64,000 nt of DNA, from the NCBI GenBank assembly GCA_910574455.1, contig CAJSYZ010000003.1, forward strand, positions 496,001 to 560,000, given 5' to 3'. Source of the stretch: Trichaptum fuscoviolaceum (taxonomy: Eukaryota > Basidiomycota > Agaricomycetes > Hymenochaetales > Trichaptaceae). The notes under the pieces are model-generated. The model saw only the letters and a list, made by a program, of their open reading frames with translations, was not told where the DNA came from and made no database searches. The translations under genes were made by a program, and so were the position numbers. This document shows positions 52,445-63,900 of this stretch, piece by piece (within the stretch, counting starts at the first letter, position 1; each line of letters starts with the position of its first letter).

Positions 52445-54677
52445 ATGTCCAGTGAGCCTGAGTTTGAGTCGAACCCCCTTGTTGGTTCTGACAATAGCTA
52501 AATTGTAGATAAAAGGAAACGGTACGATCATGACTCGAAGACAGTTGAGAGACACACATCTGCCCCGTGGGTGAAATCAAATCATGGAGGTCGAGGCAAC
52601 GGGCGGCACCGATCGCGCGAGTCGTCATTTCCAGACCGGAGTCTAACGTACGCACATACATCTTCGAACAACCCCTCAGCTGGGAGTCATGGCTCTCTTC
52701 AAGAACGCATTTTCTCCAGCCCTGCAAGTCGGAGTCCTAATAGCCGACCTCTTGAAGATCGCATTTCTGCCGGCCCTCCAAAACGGAGTCGTGGTAGCCA
52801 ACGTCTTCAAGATCGCATTTCAACTCAGAGTCCTAGTAGCCACCATCACAATGAACCTGAAGGTACTCCTGCCAGTGACAGCAAAAGGCGTAAAGTTGAG
52901 GAGGACGAAACGCCGAGTCATCGGGCACCGTTCCCGGTATCTGTTCCACCACCATCAAGGCCACCATCATCACTGCCCGATAATGTGAGTGGCGTCACGG
53001 GACCTGGCAGTTTTGTCCAAACACCTGTCACTGGCGGAGATCACGGAGATACTATAGGTGAACTGCTTAAAAATATGGCACAAAGTGCTTCGCACACTGG
53101 CATAGAAGGCAACGAGTCGGTTCGCTCGACTTCAGGCCATCCAGGCCTTTCATTGGATGATAGGATTGCGAGTTTGGAGGGTCAGGTTGTTACGATGAAC
53201 AAAACTCTTCGCAAGATATCTTCTTATGTCGATCTCTTGACTAGTAATGTTGCTGGGGTAAGTAATAGGATCATGTTTCGAAAAAGAACGTCTAATAACC
53301 TACGCATGTTAGTCACGGGCAGCAGGCGACGCTGTTAGAGTAAGGAAGACCTTGGATAGTCTAAGGTTCTTCTTCATGGAATCCTCCGCAATTGTCCTTG
53401 GGTTCAAAGATTCGGACATACAGGAATGCCTTGACAGACGGAGCACTGAAGATCCCTTCGGTTCCTACTACTTCGAGGTGAATGATGGCGCGTTTCAGAA
53501 AATCATGAATAGATACTACCGACTTCATTCTCGCAACGGCTCGGAAGGTCTTAGAGAACTGCTATCTCAATATGGACATTATAGAGAAGAGAAGGCAGAA
53601 GAGTTTTTCGCAGTATTGAACTCATACAATAGGGATGCCGAAAATCTTAAGGCTTTCCAATTCTTCATACCGCTCTTCCAGGCCTACTACGACGTAATCT
53701 ACGAACTCATCGCAATCATTGACGCCGATCTCCAAAGAATGTCAGTCGACATCTCTAAGATTTTCGTGGCTCAATCTCAGCCTCCCAATCGTCGTCGTCC
53801 CGATCTTCGGCCCCTGACATTGAGGCCATTCTATCAACCGATATCGGAAGCAGGGAGTTTGCAATCGAAATACAATACGCCTGCGGTTAGACAGCTTCAT
53901 TTTCAGCCCCAGCAAACTGAGGTCAATCAAACGCTACTACAGTTTGACAACACGCAGAAATCTTGGGAAATGGCGATTAATCTGTGCAATATTCACGACG
54001 CATTCTTCCAGAGGAGGGATGCATTTGCTGTTACCTCCAACGACTATGCAATTATTTTCGAGGCAAGAGATATTCTGGAGCTTTTGGAAAACGCCGAAGC
54101 AGCAATTTTGGCAGATAATTCTGCTGACAAGATTCAATATTGCTTCCAGGAATTGGATTATCTTCAGAGGAGATTGATAGGAGCGCTTAGGATTGTCAAG
54201 AGATGGTTGCAAATTGCCTCCACAAAGGGTCTTTTCGATGTCGTCATGCAGAATGGGAAAGGCGTGGTCATAAAAGGGCTCTTAAACAAGATCATACATC
54301 AAGGGCAGGAGTCGACTGATGCTGTCCTTGATTCTATTGATATGTTAGCAGCCTATAACAAGGACGAATTGGAGGCCTATCATACGAACTTGAAGGGCAA
54401 GGGGAAGGAAAGACAGGACACGGCAGCATCGACGTCAGCAGGGTCCTTAGATAGCCAGACGACTCGAACAACTTTCTTGCAGGAGGCGGACATGCACAGA
54501 TACCAAATGTATCTGATGGAGGCGGTGTGCTCGTCATTCGATAGACAAACCCCGAAGGGCATCGCGATGAAAATTGATATTAAAGAAGTTCTAGGGTATC
54601 GCAATTATTTAGAATTGGCGATAAAGTCAAAGGATGACTCCAAGCCTTCAAGTCCTCAAGGTCGCCTCAACTACTAG
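52445..54677 (+). CDS. Accessory protein of the Plavaka-type transposon, 706 residues
   Basis: Three exons join in frame: 52445-52451 (ATGTCCA), 52509-53257 and 53313-54677. The first intron (57 nt) begins GTGAGC and the second begins GTAAGT. The N-terminal ~190 residues are basic and Ser/Pro-rich, with a repeated motif (GSLQERIFSS, RPLEDRISAG, QRLQDRISTQ, LSLDDRIASL) and a nuclear-localisation-like KRRKVEEDE. A short coiled-coil segment follows (LEGQVVTMNKTLRKI). The C-terminal ~450 residues are helical and without membrane segments. It is transcribed divergently from the transposase with only about 230 bp between their 3' ends. I know no named domain for it. A DNA-binding helper or regulator of transposition is a plausible role, by analogy with second proteins of CACTA elements, but that is inference. 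Confidence 0.6.
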
Positions 54678-54910
54678 CCGAATTAGCCCTCTCGTAGGTG
54701 GTGGGTTGACAATGGACACAGTATGCTTGCATCTCCAGTTTCTCCTTTTGTTGCTTTGAGATTTGTTGATAATTATATTACCTCGAACAATGAATACCAT
54801 GATGTCGTCGCCGCTGGCTCTGGCAATGTAAACTGTACAACAAGTCTCAATACACTTTGTAGTACTATGTGGCAACTTGAATGTGCTAACGGAAGAGTTT
54901 AACTTAGTAA

Positions 54911-57900
54911 TTATTGTCTAGCTTCGTACAGTGTTTGGTGCATGTGCATGTCAGCAAATCGGTTAACATAGAATCTATCATAAAAATCCAGGGTCTCCTC
55001 AGGTGTCAATGACTTTGGAGGACATTCATCACCCTTCGGAACCCCCAGGAGGTGGGCCAAACGGAGGATGTCCCCTACATCTATCACAGATTGCTTCGGA
55101 GCCTTGCAGTCGCGGTGATAGCGACATCTGCCACTGGCATTCACTCCAGTACAGCATCCGACACAGGTGGTAGAGCTCTCTAACTCATACTCCGGTTCGA
55201 CTATCCACATTCTTGTTTTCAGGTCGGGTGAATCTCCAACACGCTTGAAAAATTGGACGAGAGCGCAGTCCTGACGTTCCCCTTTAGCGGTGAAGGAAAA
55301 AAGAAGCATAACCCGGGCAACTCTCATTCCTGCAAACCCCTTTATGCAGGAGCTAACTCGAACAAGGACTGCATCACATCTTGCTTTTCCGCGCCAAGAG
55401 GGATTGGACCTGATCGCCTCCCTCATTGCTTGTTCTATAGGGATCGATTCGCCATGGTAGGCAAAGAAAGCAGTGGCTGAATGGAATATTGAAAAGTCAT
55501 TGCTTGTGTCCAATTCAACTGCTGGTTGGGCTCTGCCAGAGGAGCCCCTTGAGTTGGAGATGTGATTCTCGTACTTGTTGAATAAGTATTTTTTTATGAG
55601 CTGTCGGAGCTGTCGGAGCTCTGGATGACCTTTTATCGCCGCAAGCGTGTTGAGCTGTTTAGGATACACCTTACTGGACTCTGCAAGGATGACAACAAAG
55701 AAGTCAGATGTGCAACACCAAAGCATGGGTTACCAAGTAATACCCACGTTGCTTGGAAGCCATTAAGATCAAGCTCAAAGGGTCATTTCTGCCACCCAAG
55801 CGGATCTGGCGTTCAGCATGTAGTATGCCATGAACCGCAAGATGATGTGGCCCATACACTACGTTTTCGGGATCTTCCAGGTCTGCAATTTCGTTGAGTT
55901 CATTATTGCCCACAATGTCATCGAAGAAGTCCTCTGTATCATCAGCTGCGCCAGCTACGGGTGTATCATGATGGTGCATCTGCTCCTTCCGAATTCGGGT
56001 CCTCTCAGCGTCATCTGTCTCCGACTCTGACATATTCCTGCGCAGAACATCTTGCAAAGCTCTCCATGAAGCCTCAGCCAGAGGACTTTCCAGCATTCCA
56101 CGCCTCTTGAAGTCTGCCCTCGATGCAATAAGTTTACTGAGACGTTGGTTTGCTGTGATCATCTGACCCAAAGGATCATTTCTGTTTGAGCGTCGCCATG
56201 TTTCCTTGACCGCGTAAATGTGTTTATTCTCTGTGATTGATGAGCACAGCCCGCTTGGTGCAGCGAAGAGAGGGATCATTGTAGGATAGTGAATCATGGC
56301 ATGCTGTCGTGGAAGTGAGAAGTTATCCCGGATGCCCTTAGCTATGAATATTTTGCGATATTGATGATAGTGATCCAGAGAGGCTTTAATCTGATCAAGA
56401 GTTGAGGCTGTAATCGTGTACCGACGCACAAGGTAACAGAAGTCTAGAAATGCACTCAATGCGCGAATCATATCATCATGTACAATGCCCACAATAGGCG
56501 GAAGATACACCTAGTAAGCGGATTGCATCAGATATCAGCAAACCACCACCTCAAACAAGATCATGATGAAAATACCACATACTTTCATAAGTGCCTTTGA
56601 ATCATTACCTGTCCATTGCTTGAAGCCTCGACCTTCGGGAAATCTGCGAAGTCCGGGAAAAGGAGCAGCAACTCTGATTCTACGTGAAAGTTAGCAATGG
56701 TATTCACACGACTTGTAAGGGAATAGTACCTTTTATCCACAATATCCAGCTCTGTTGTGGTCATGCTCTGGCAAATCCACTCGACAAGATGATCCTTGAA
56801 CACGCCTTTGATGATTTGGTGCAGTAAGTCTGGAGAAATGAGATCGCATATATCTGCACGCGGAAAATCATTGGTGAAGGGCTACGGGACATAGTTCAAG
56901 TTGCGGTAAGTGCATCTAATGGACAACTTGAAGTTGGAACACATACGACGATATCTTGGTGGAACCCATACTCCTTACGAATTGTGGCTCTACTTATGCT
57001 ATTGTCATCCACCTGTTCTATCAATCGTTCGTGCAGCTCTTTTGTTCGAGGATTTGTAACAAATTCCGGATTATCTAGGTTCTTGTGAGGTGCTGTACAT
57101 CTATATATAGTAGCCACATTAAGCCATTTCCTCGAACTCAAGTCGGATGTGATTTTTGGAAAGGACAATACTTACTTGCAGCACCATCCAGTGCATATTG
57201 CGCATAGACTCACCTGTTCCGGATAATCGGCTATATACGAGCCGAGTCCGAGAACCGACCTACGCAAGTGACCATCAGGGCACCGGAAAATGGTTTGTTC
57301 GTTGTTTATGGACATTGCGCTCTTCAGTGGTCTCAAGATTCTCGATATAGATGAATGAAAGACTTGATGTCGAAAGCGGCGGAATTCATCCGACTTTTCG
57401 TACTGCCGTTCAGCTGCAAAGTGTCAGGCTTGGACCCGATGCATGCCTTGTGGTGTCTTGTCTATCGTAAACAAATGAGATCATGCCTATCGAGACATGA
57501 TGTCCTGCGAGATCGAATCTAAGAGCGAAGCAAAGAGAACAGAGACGAGAGACGAGTATAACCAGGATCCGGGGCTTCCGGCATCCGACCAAGGTGACCG
57601 ACGACGAGGGGACTTCGGGGTGCTCCCGCGCAAGGCTCGAGACGTCCGAGTCAAACACAAAAGTTAGTCTAGAGCACTAGACACAAGCAAGCTAGATTTG
57701 GAGACAAGACAAAGGCATGGTGGATCTCGAAAGCCTGGCCACTAGCTAGGCCCAAAGACTTATGATATTCGAGTCAAGGTATCTATGTACAAATGCTATG
57801 GGTTTATATAGAGAAAGGACAGAGATACCGGGATTCCGGAAGCGTGGGAAAATCGGGGATGCGGGCAATGCGGTAGACAATGAGGCCTCACACATGTAAG

Positions 57901-60900
57901 GCTAAGACAGGAATTGGAAAGGAATAACAAAGGAGTGACAGAACATGTGTAGGGGCATTGGTAAATCGGAGTAATGAATGAGGAATGAGGGAAACAGGTG
58001 GGGAACATGAGGAAAGACAAGAGGATGAGAGACTTCGGGAAAGTCCATAAGGTAAGAACCCGGGATAAATCCCGAAAGGGAGAGATCCCGAAGGGAATGC
58101 CCCGGGATATTTCCCGAGGGCAAGATATCCCGGCGGGATTCAGGGAAATCCCCGGGATGCGCTCCAAAGGGGAAGAGGGATATGTCACGTCGTGACAGTT
58201 GCCCCCCCTTAACGGCCGAGCCCCGTCGAGGCCAAGGTCCCGTCTGTGCATGTGCGAAGACAACGGGTGTACAGCGTTGTGGACCAATGTTGTGATGAGG
58301 GAAGATATGTCGGATGTTCCCCAACATATGACAGAGCTGGTTGTTGTCCAAGAGGAAAGGCCACAGATACCATGGAAAGGGTGTGTTTTCTTAGATTGCG
58401 CAATTCTGCTATGCGCAAGCAAATCTCCTACGTGGATAAGAGATATGGGCAAGTCAAAGGAAGAACCAGAGAGAGCAACAACAGGTGAAAGTGCAGCCCG
58501 AATGGGGTGTACAGGCGGCAAGCTATCAACTGTCGCTACTACCCCAGCTGTCCCGAATAGGGCTCCGCACCGTACCGTATACGCACACGGCCGTATTTTC
58601 CGCCCCTCAATACGGGTACGGCCCGTATGAATACGGCCCGTAAAACAGAAAGTGAGAGTGCAATACGGGTACGGGACGGCCGTATACGGTCATACGGGCT
58701 ATACGGGTACTCTTAACAGGGATTGGATGTACTTAGAGATTAAATAACATACCTATTTCCTCCTGAAGCTTCAAATATGGCCATGTAGTCGCCGTTCTCC
58801 TGCTGCATTTCGGGTGGCACGATGTTGGCCTCGTCCGAAGTACATGTAGCAATTTGTCCCTGCCGCATGCAGAGCCATTCATGTTCAAGACGCATTTGTA
58901 TCAGCCGAGCTTCGCGAAGCCGTAGTCGCGCATCATCAGCAAGCGCGAGCACAACACTCGTTGACGGAATGAGCATAACAAGTTCGCAAGCTCGTACTGA
59001 TTCTGTCGGAAGTCACGGTGTTCATTCTTCAGCAGACTCCTCGGTTGCCATGAGCACGACGGATGTGGATTCAATCAGCACATCGTTCTACGCAAGGAAA
59101 CAGTATCAGAAAGCATAATAATGCGTCAGAACTCCAGAAAGGGACTCACTTACTAGTGTCTTCCTAAGATCATGAGGTTTTGTTGCGTCGACACTGTCTT
59201 GAGGCTCAAAATTGTCCACTCGAGGGACGCTCTCTTGTCACGTGCTGGTACAAATCGTGGTAAATTAAGGCCAAATGTAGTTTGAGTTTACTATATATGG
59301 TAACTAATAGCCGTAACCGTATACGGCCGTTTACGGCCGTAATTTGGACTTTTGAATACGGGTACGGCCCGTATGACTACGGGCCGTATTTCATGTGGTC
59401 CAAATCAATTACGGGTACGGTACGTCCCGTACCGTAACCGTACCGTATTCCGTAATTACGGTACGGTTGCGGAGCCCTAGTCCCGAAGATGTTGCCGGCC
59501 ATTGACGAGTTCTGTGTCGATCCCAGCAAAGTTTGAGCAGTGGAGAAGCCCTCGAGAAGATGAAGACGAAGGTGCCCTTAGTTTTGCGAAGGCTTGAATC
59601 AAGCCCGAGTTATGGGTAATGTTTTCGACGGTTCGGGCACGGCAATGGCATGAATGTTGTCCCGAAGATGTTGCCGGCGATTGATGAGTCTTGCATCGAT
59701 TCAGGCGGGAGTTGGGCGATAGGAAAGCCCTGAAGCAGACGCAGATGGGGGTGGTTTCGATTTTGTGAAGGCGCGAATCGATCCCAAGTTATGGGCGATC
59801 TTTTCGGCCAAAAGGGGGAAGGTGTGGTGGTGGTGATGTCGAACCAACAAGATCGCTGTGAGCTCAAAACTCAGCGGATCGGCGCGATTGTTGCACGTAT
59901 GGAGAGGGTGCGACTGGCAGAAGAGAATGGTGTCTTGCGCGAAGAAATCGGCCCAGTAGTTGCTTCGCAATCGTCGAAGAGAGGCGAAAATGTATGGTGA
60001 GGGTGAGGTCTGGCACTGATAACAGTCTCAAAGCCCCAAATCGTCTCCAACACATTCGAAACTTCGTGAGGTGTGTGTCCTAGTGTAGAACAACGTGTGT
60101 GCGCAAGGAGATCTGGAACGAATCGATGGATGTTGAGGAATGAGGGTGTGACTCAATGCCAATATGGTGAGCACTAAAAGTGATGTAGAGCGACAAGTAC
60201 TGCACCGATAGCCCTGAAACTTCGCCCAACCAATCTACCCAGTTCCACCAACAAATCCTCCAAGTTAGAGCGGAGTTCGATCAGTGGATGTGCGGAAAAG
60301 CGACCATAAGCGAGGGTTGATTATGGCACTGGGTGCAACTTCATCCAGCAGTGCCATAGCGTCCTATGCTGGTTGTCGGTCCAATTGGCAAGCTTCAACA
60401 TTTGTATCTGCGGTCTGCCCAAGGTTGTAGATTGTTTGTTCCAGTCGTCCATCGGTGTGAGGTGTGCGCGCCGTCAATCGAAAGCGCAGACACTCTGAAG
60501 GCAATACATGTAGTCGTGCGACGTGGATGAGGGCAAGGTTGGCGACGCCGCTCTTGACCTCCAATTGTTTGCTCCAATCGTCCGTGTGACGTGTCTGGAC
60601 GGCGAGAACTGCGGGAATGGGGTTTGCGCCCGTAGATTGCAAGCGCAGACGCTTTGAAGGCAATACATGACCGTGCCAATCGTGGCTAAAGGCGAAGGAG
60701 GCGACCCGTCACCGATTGTTTGCTCCAGTCGTCCGTGCGGGCCAGCAGGGATGGCAATACCGCCGCAGGCATTGCTCGAGTCGGCGAACTTCAGCCAGGA
60801 GACGGCGGCAACCAGAGTAAGTCGCGAGAATGATCTTCGGGATGTCAAGTGTGAGAGATAGGGGTTTACTATCTCCCCTCTTATCCGGGGCCTTCAAGAA

Positions 60901-63900
60901 GTGGCGAAGGCGCAGATGTTGATGGGATGCGTGTGCAAGCACGCAGGTCGGAAAACCAGAGGTGGGCAATCGACTCTGCGTTGACAGATGATTCTGCAAC
61001 AGACAAGGACGACTCGCGAAGAGCGGTCCTGTCATTGCCAAAGGTCACATACAGCCCGGAGGCTGTTGATTCCAATGCGTCTGACCTCGACGAGAATGCA
61101 ACATTGCCAATTCTTGACCTGGGTATCAAGTAGTTCTTCCAATCCTCAGAAACCATTCCCAGAAGTAACCGGCATCCAGTCGGAATGACTCAAATGAATC
61201 GCGTGGATTGTTGATGCGGAGGACATGGATCTTGAGGTGAGAGTCGTTAAAGGTCGACGCCTTGCAAATGTTGTGGGGCGGGAAATATCGAGAATCGCGG
61301 GGGAAAAAGTAGAGAAATTTCAAGAGTAAGAATGAAAGGAGGTTTTCAGAAGTTTTTTGTTGGGGGTTAAAAGGGAGGAAGGGGGTGATCTCGAAATCGA
61401 TGGTGGGGGGATGAGGAGAAAGTGATGGCCGGATTTGGATGGGTGAAAGCGCATATGCGCTACATTTAATGAACTGCGCGCATTCACGCAGGAACTTGAA
61501 TATTAGAATTTGAAGTAAAATGGATGATTAATAGGAAGATAAAGTAAAGAAAATAACCATCTAGAAGGTATGCTCCCCGCGGGGAGTCAGTAATTCGAAC
61601 TCGCAGTAGGAGGACTCGAATATACTGTCAGGCTTGGACCCGATGCATGCCTTGTGGTGTCTTGTCTATCGTAAACAAATGAGATCATGCCTATCGAGAC
61701 ATGATGTCCTGCGAGATCAAATCTAAGAGCGAAGCAAAGAGAACAGAGACGAGAGACGAGTATAACCAGGATCCGGGGCTTCCGGCATCCGACCAAGGTG
61801 ACCGACGACGAGGGGACTTCGGGGTGCTCCCGCGCAAGGCTCGAGACGTCCGAGTCAAACACAAAAGTTAGTCTAGAGCACTAGACACAAGCAAGCTAGA
61901 TTTGGAGACAAGACAAAGGCATGGTGGATCTCGAAAGCCTGGCCACTAGCTAGGCCCAAAGACTTATGATATTCGAGTCAAGGTATCTATGTACAAATGC
62001 TATGGGTTTATATAGAGAAAGGACAGAGATACCGGGATTCCGGAAGCGTGGGAAAATCGGGGATGCGGGCAATGCGGTAGACAATGAGGCCTCACACATG
62101 TAAGGCTAAGACAGGAATTGGAAAGGAATAACAAAGGAGTGACAGAACATGTGTAGGGGCATTGGTAAATCGGAGTAATGAATGAGGAATGAGGGAAACA
62201 GGTGGGGAACATGAGGAAAGACAAGAGGATGAGAGACTTCGGGAAAGTCCATAAGGTAAGAACCCGGGATAAATCCCGAAAGGGAGAGATCCCGAAGGGA
62301 ATGCCCCGGGATATTTCCCGAGGGCAAGATATCCCGGCGGGATTCAGGAAAATCCCCGGGATGCGCCCCGAAGGGGAAAGGGTTATGTCACGTCGTGACA
62401 CAAAGCATCAGAACACAAATGGATAGCTCAGTTTTTGACACACACTCTTTGGTATTGCTAGAAATGCTACAAGCTGGACTGTATTCAACTTTTGGGACCG
62501 CCGGGCCTTGTTAGATACATTTCCTATTGAGAGATATAACGGATAATATTTGTTGTTGCCAGTTCCAACGGAAACTGTTGTCTTGTCACTCCCTAAAATT
62601 ACCGGAACGAACATGGACCCATGAACTGCTTTATCTTTGGCGTAGATTTTGTTCTAAGTCAAGGATAATCAGTACACTTCCTCCAACTTCGAATGCTGCA
62701 TGATTCATGACTTACAGCCTGTTCCCAAGCAAAATTTCCGGACATGTAGTTTCTGAAGACTCGTTCTTTGTTGTCATCAGAGTCCTCTTTCGGCTGATAC
62801 TCACGAAACGGGACATAGTCGAATTCGCCTTCCAACGCCGGATTGTCCACCAAATTCCGGATCACTTCCAAAGGATCCCGATACCATACATCATATTCTT
62901 TCCTCTTCCATGACTCGGTGTTCTCGTTTGTTGCCTTTTGGCTATGATCGTCCGTGTAGAAGTTACTAAAGGATTTCCAAGACACATCACCGACTTTCGT
63001 AGCATCAATGGCGTTATACATTTTTTGCGCATCTCCATCGAGTAGCGTACTAGTTGAACCCAGATCCAAGTCATCGTCAGGCAATGTCGCATCCAATTCG
63101 GAACATCCGCAAGATTTTACATTCTCCGCCTCCTGAATCAGCTGATAAGCCTTCATGATTCCCAGAAGCTTTGTTATGTTCCCAGCAGACATTTGCTCTT
63201 CCCGATAGAGAAAATCTGCGAGCTCAAAATCTGCTCGGCACGAATATGGAAACCAGTCATTTGACGCAGATTCGTTTCGCGGAGCGGGTGAGTCTTCGTA
63301 TTCTAAGAAGTTCCCTTCTGCATCACATGGAGTGGCTGCACAATGTTTGGTGTCAAAATGCTACAGTAAACCGGGAACAATTGATTTGGCGCGCACCATT
63401 CAAGTATCTGTGATACACCTTCAAGTTATCCTCGCTCTCCTTATAATCTCCAATGTCGGAATCCAAGTCTTCAGAACGGCCACTGTCACTTCTGGTGACA
63501 GAATGGGACAGAGAATCAGGTCTGTCCAAATCTTGAAGCAGCTCGTCTCGGCCTATACTGAGCATCGAGATATCCTGTGTAAGCATGGAAATATCGTAAT
63601 CGTAGGAGTCAGAGCCGCTCTCAAGATGACCCTCTGATGGAAGTTCGGACGACCTCAGGAGAGCTTCAAGTTGAGGACTTGGAGCTCGTATGGGTCGAAT
63701 AGGTGACGATTCATATTCATGACCACAGGCAGAAGAATTTGCCAAGAATGACGTCGGATGAGCTGAATATTCATGTCTTGCTCTTCCAGATTGACTCTTG
63801 AACATCCTACTACAGCCGGGCAAGGTGCATCGAATAGTTGGTGGAAAATGAAAGGGATCGTGCTTTTTCCGTGTCGCTGGTATCAACTTGAATGTAACCT

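Larger units (their letters stand above)
57422..62400 (-). mobile_element. Non-autonomous LTR retrotransposon inside a transposase intron
   Basis: The element is 4979 bp with LTRs at 57422-58197 and 61626-62400, differing at only a handful of positions. It has TG...CA termini and a CAAAG target duplication (57417-57421, 62401-62405). On the minus strand the primer site follows the LTR at 61626 and a purine tract AAGGGGGGGCAAC (58198-58210) precedes the other LTR. The ~3.4-kb interior has no gag or pol. It contains a hAT-like MITE and repeated segments of unknown origin, so mobilisation must depend on another element. The LTR end carries a 15-bp palindrome, TGTCACGTCGTGACA. Confidence 0.85.

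Noticed and set aside
57796..58521. 241-codon minus-strand frame overlapping the 3' LTR of the non-autonomous element
   Set aside because: It is duplicated in the other LTR and rich in Phe/Pro/Ser from low-complexity sequence. It is not a gene.
60364..60861. Repeated short frames that could suggest a tandem-repeat protein
   Set aside because: The repeats are nucleotide-level duplications read in different frames, with no consistent reading frame.
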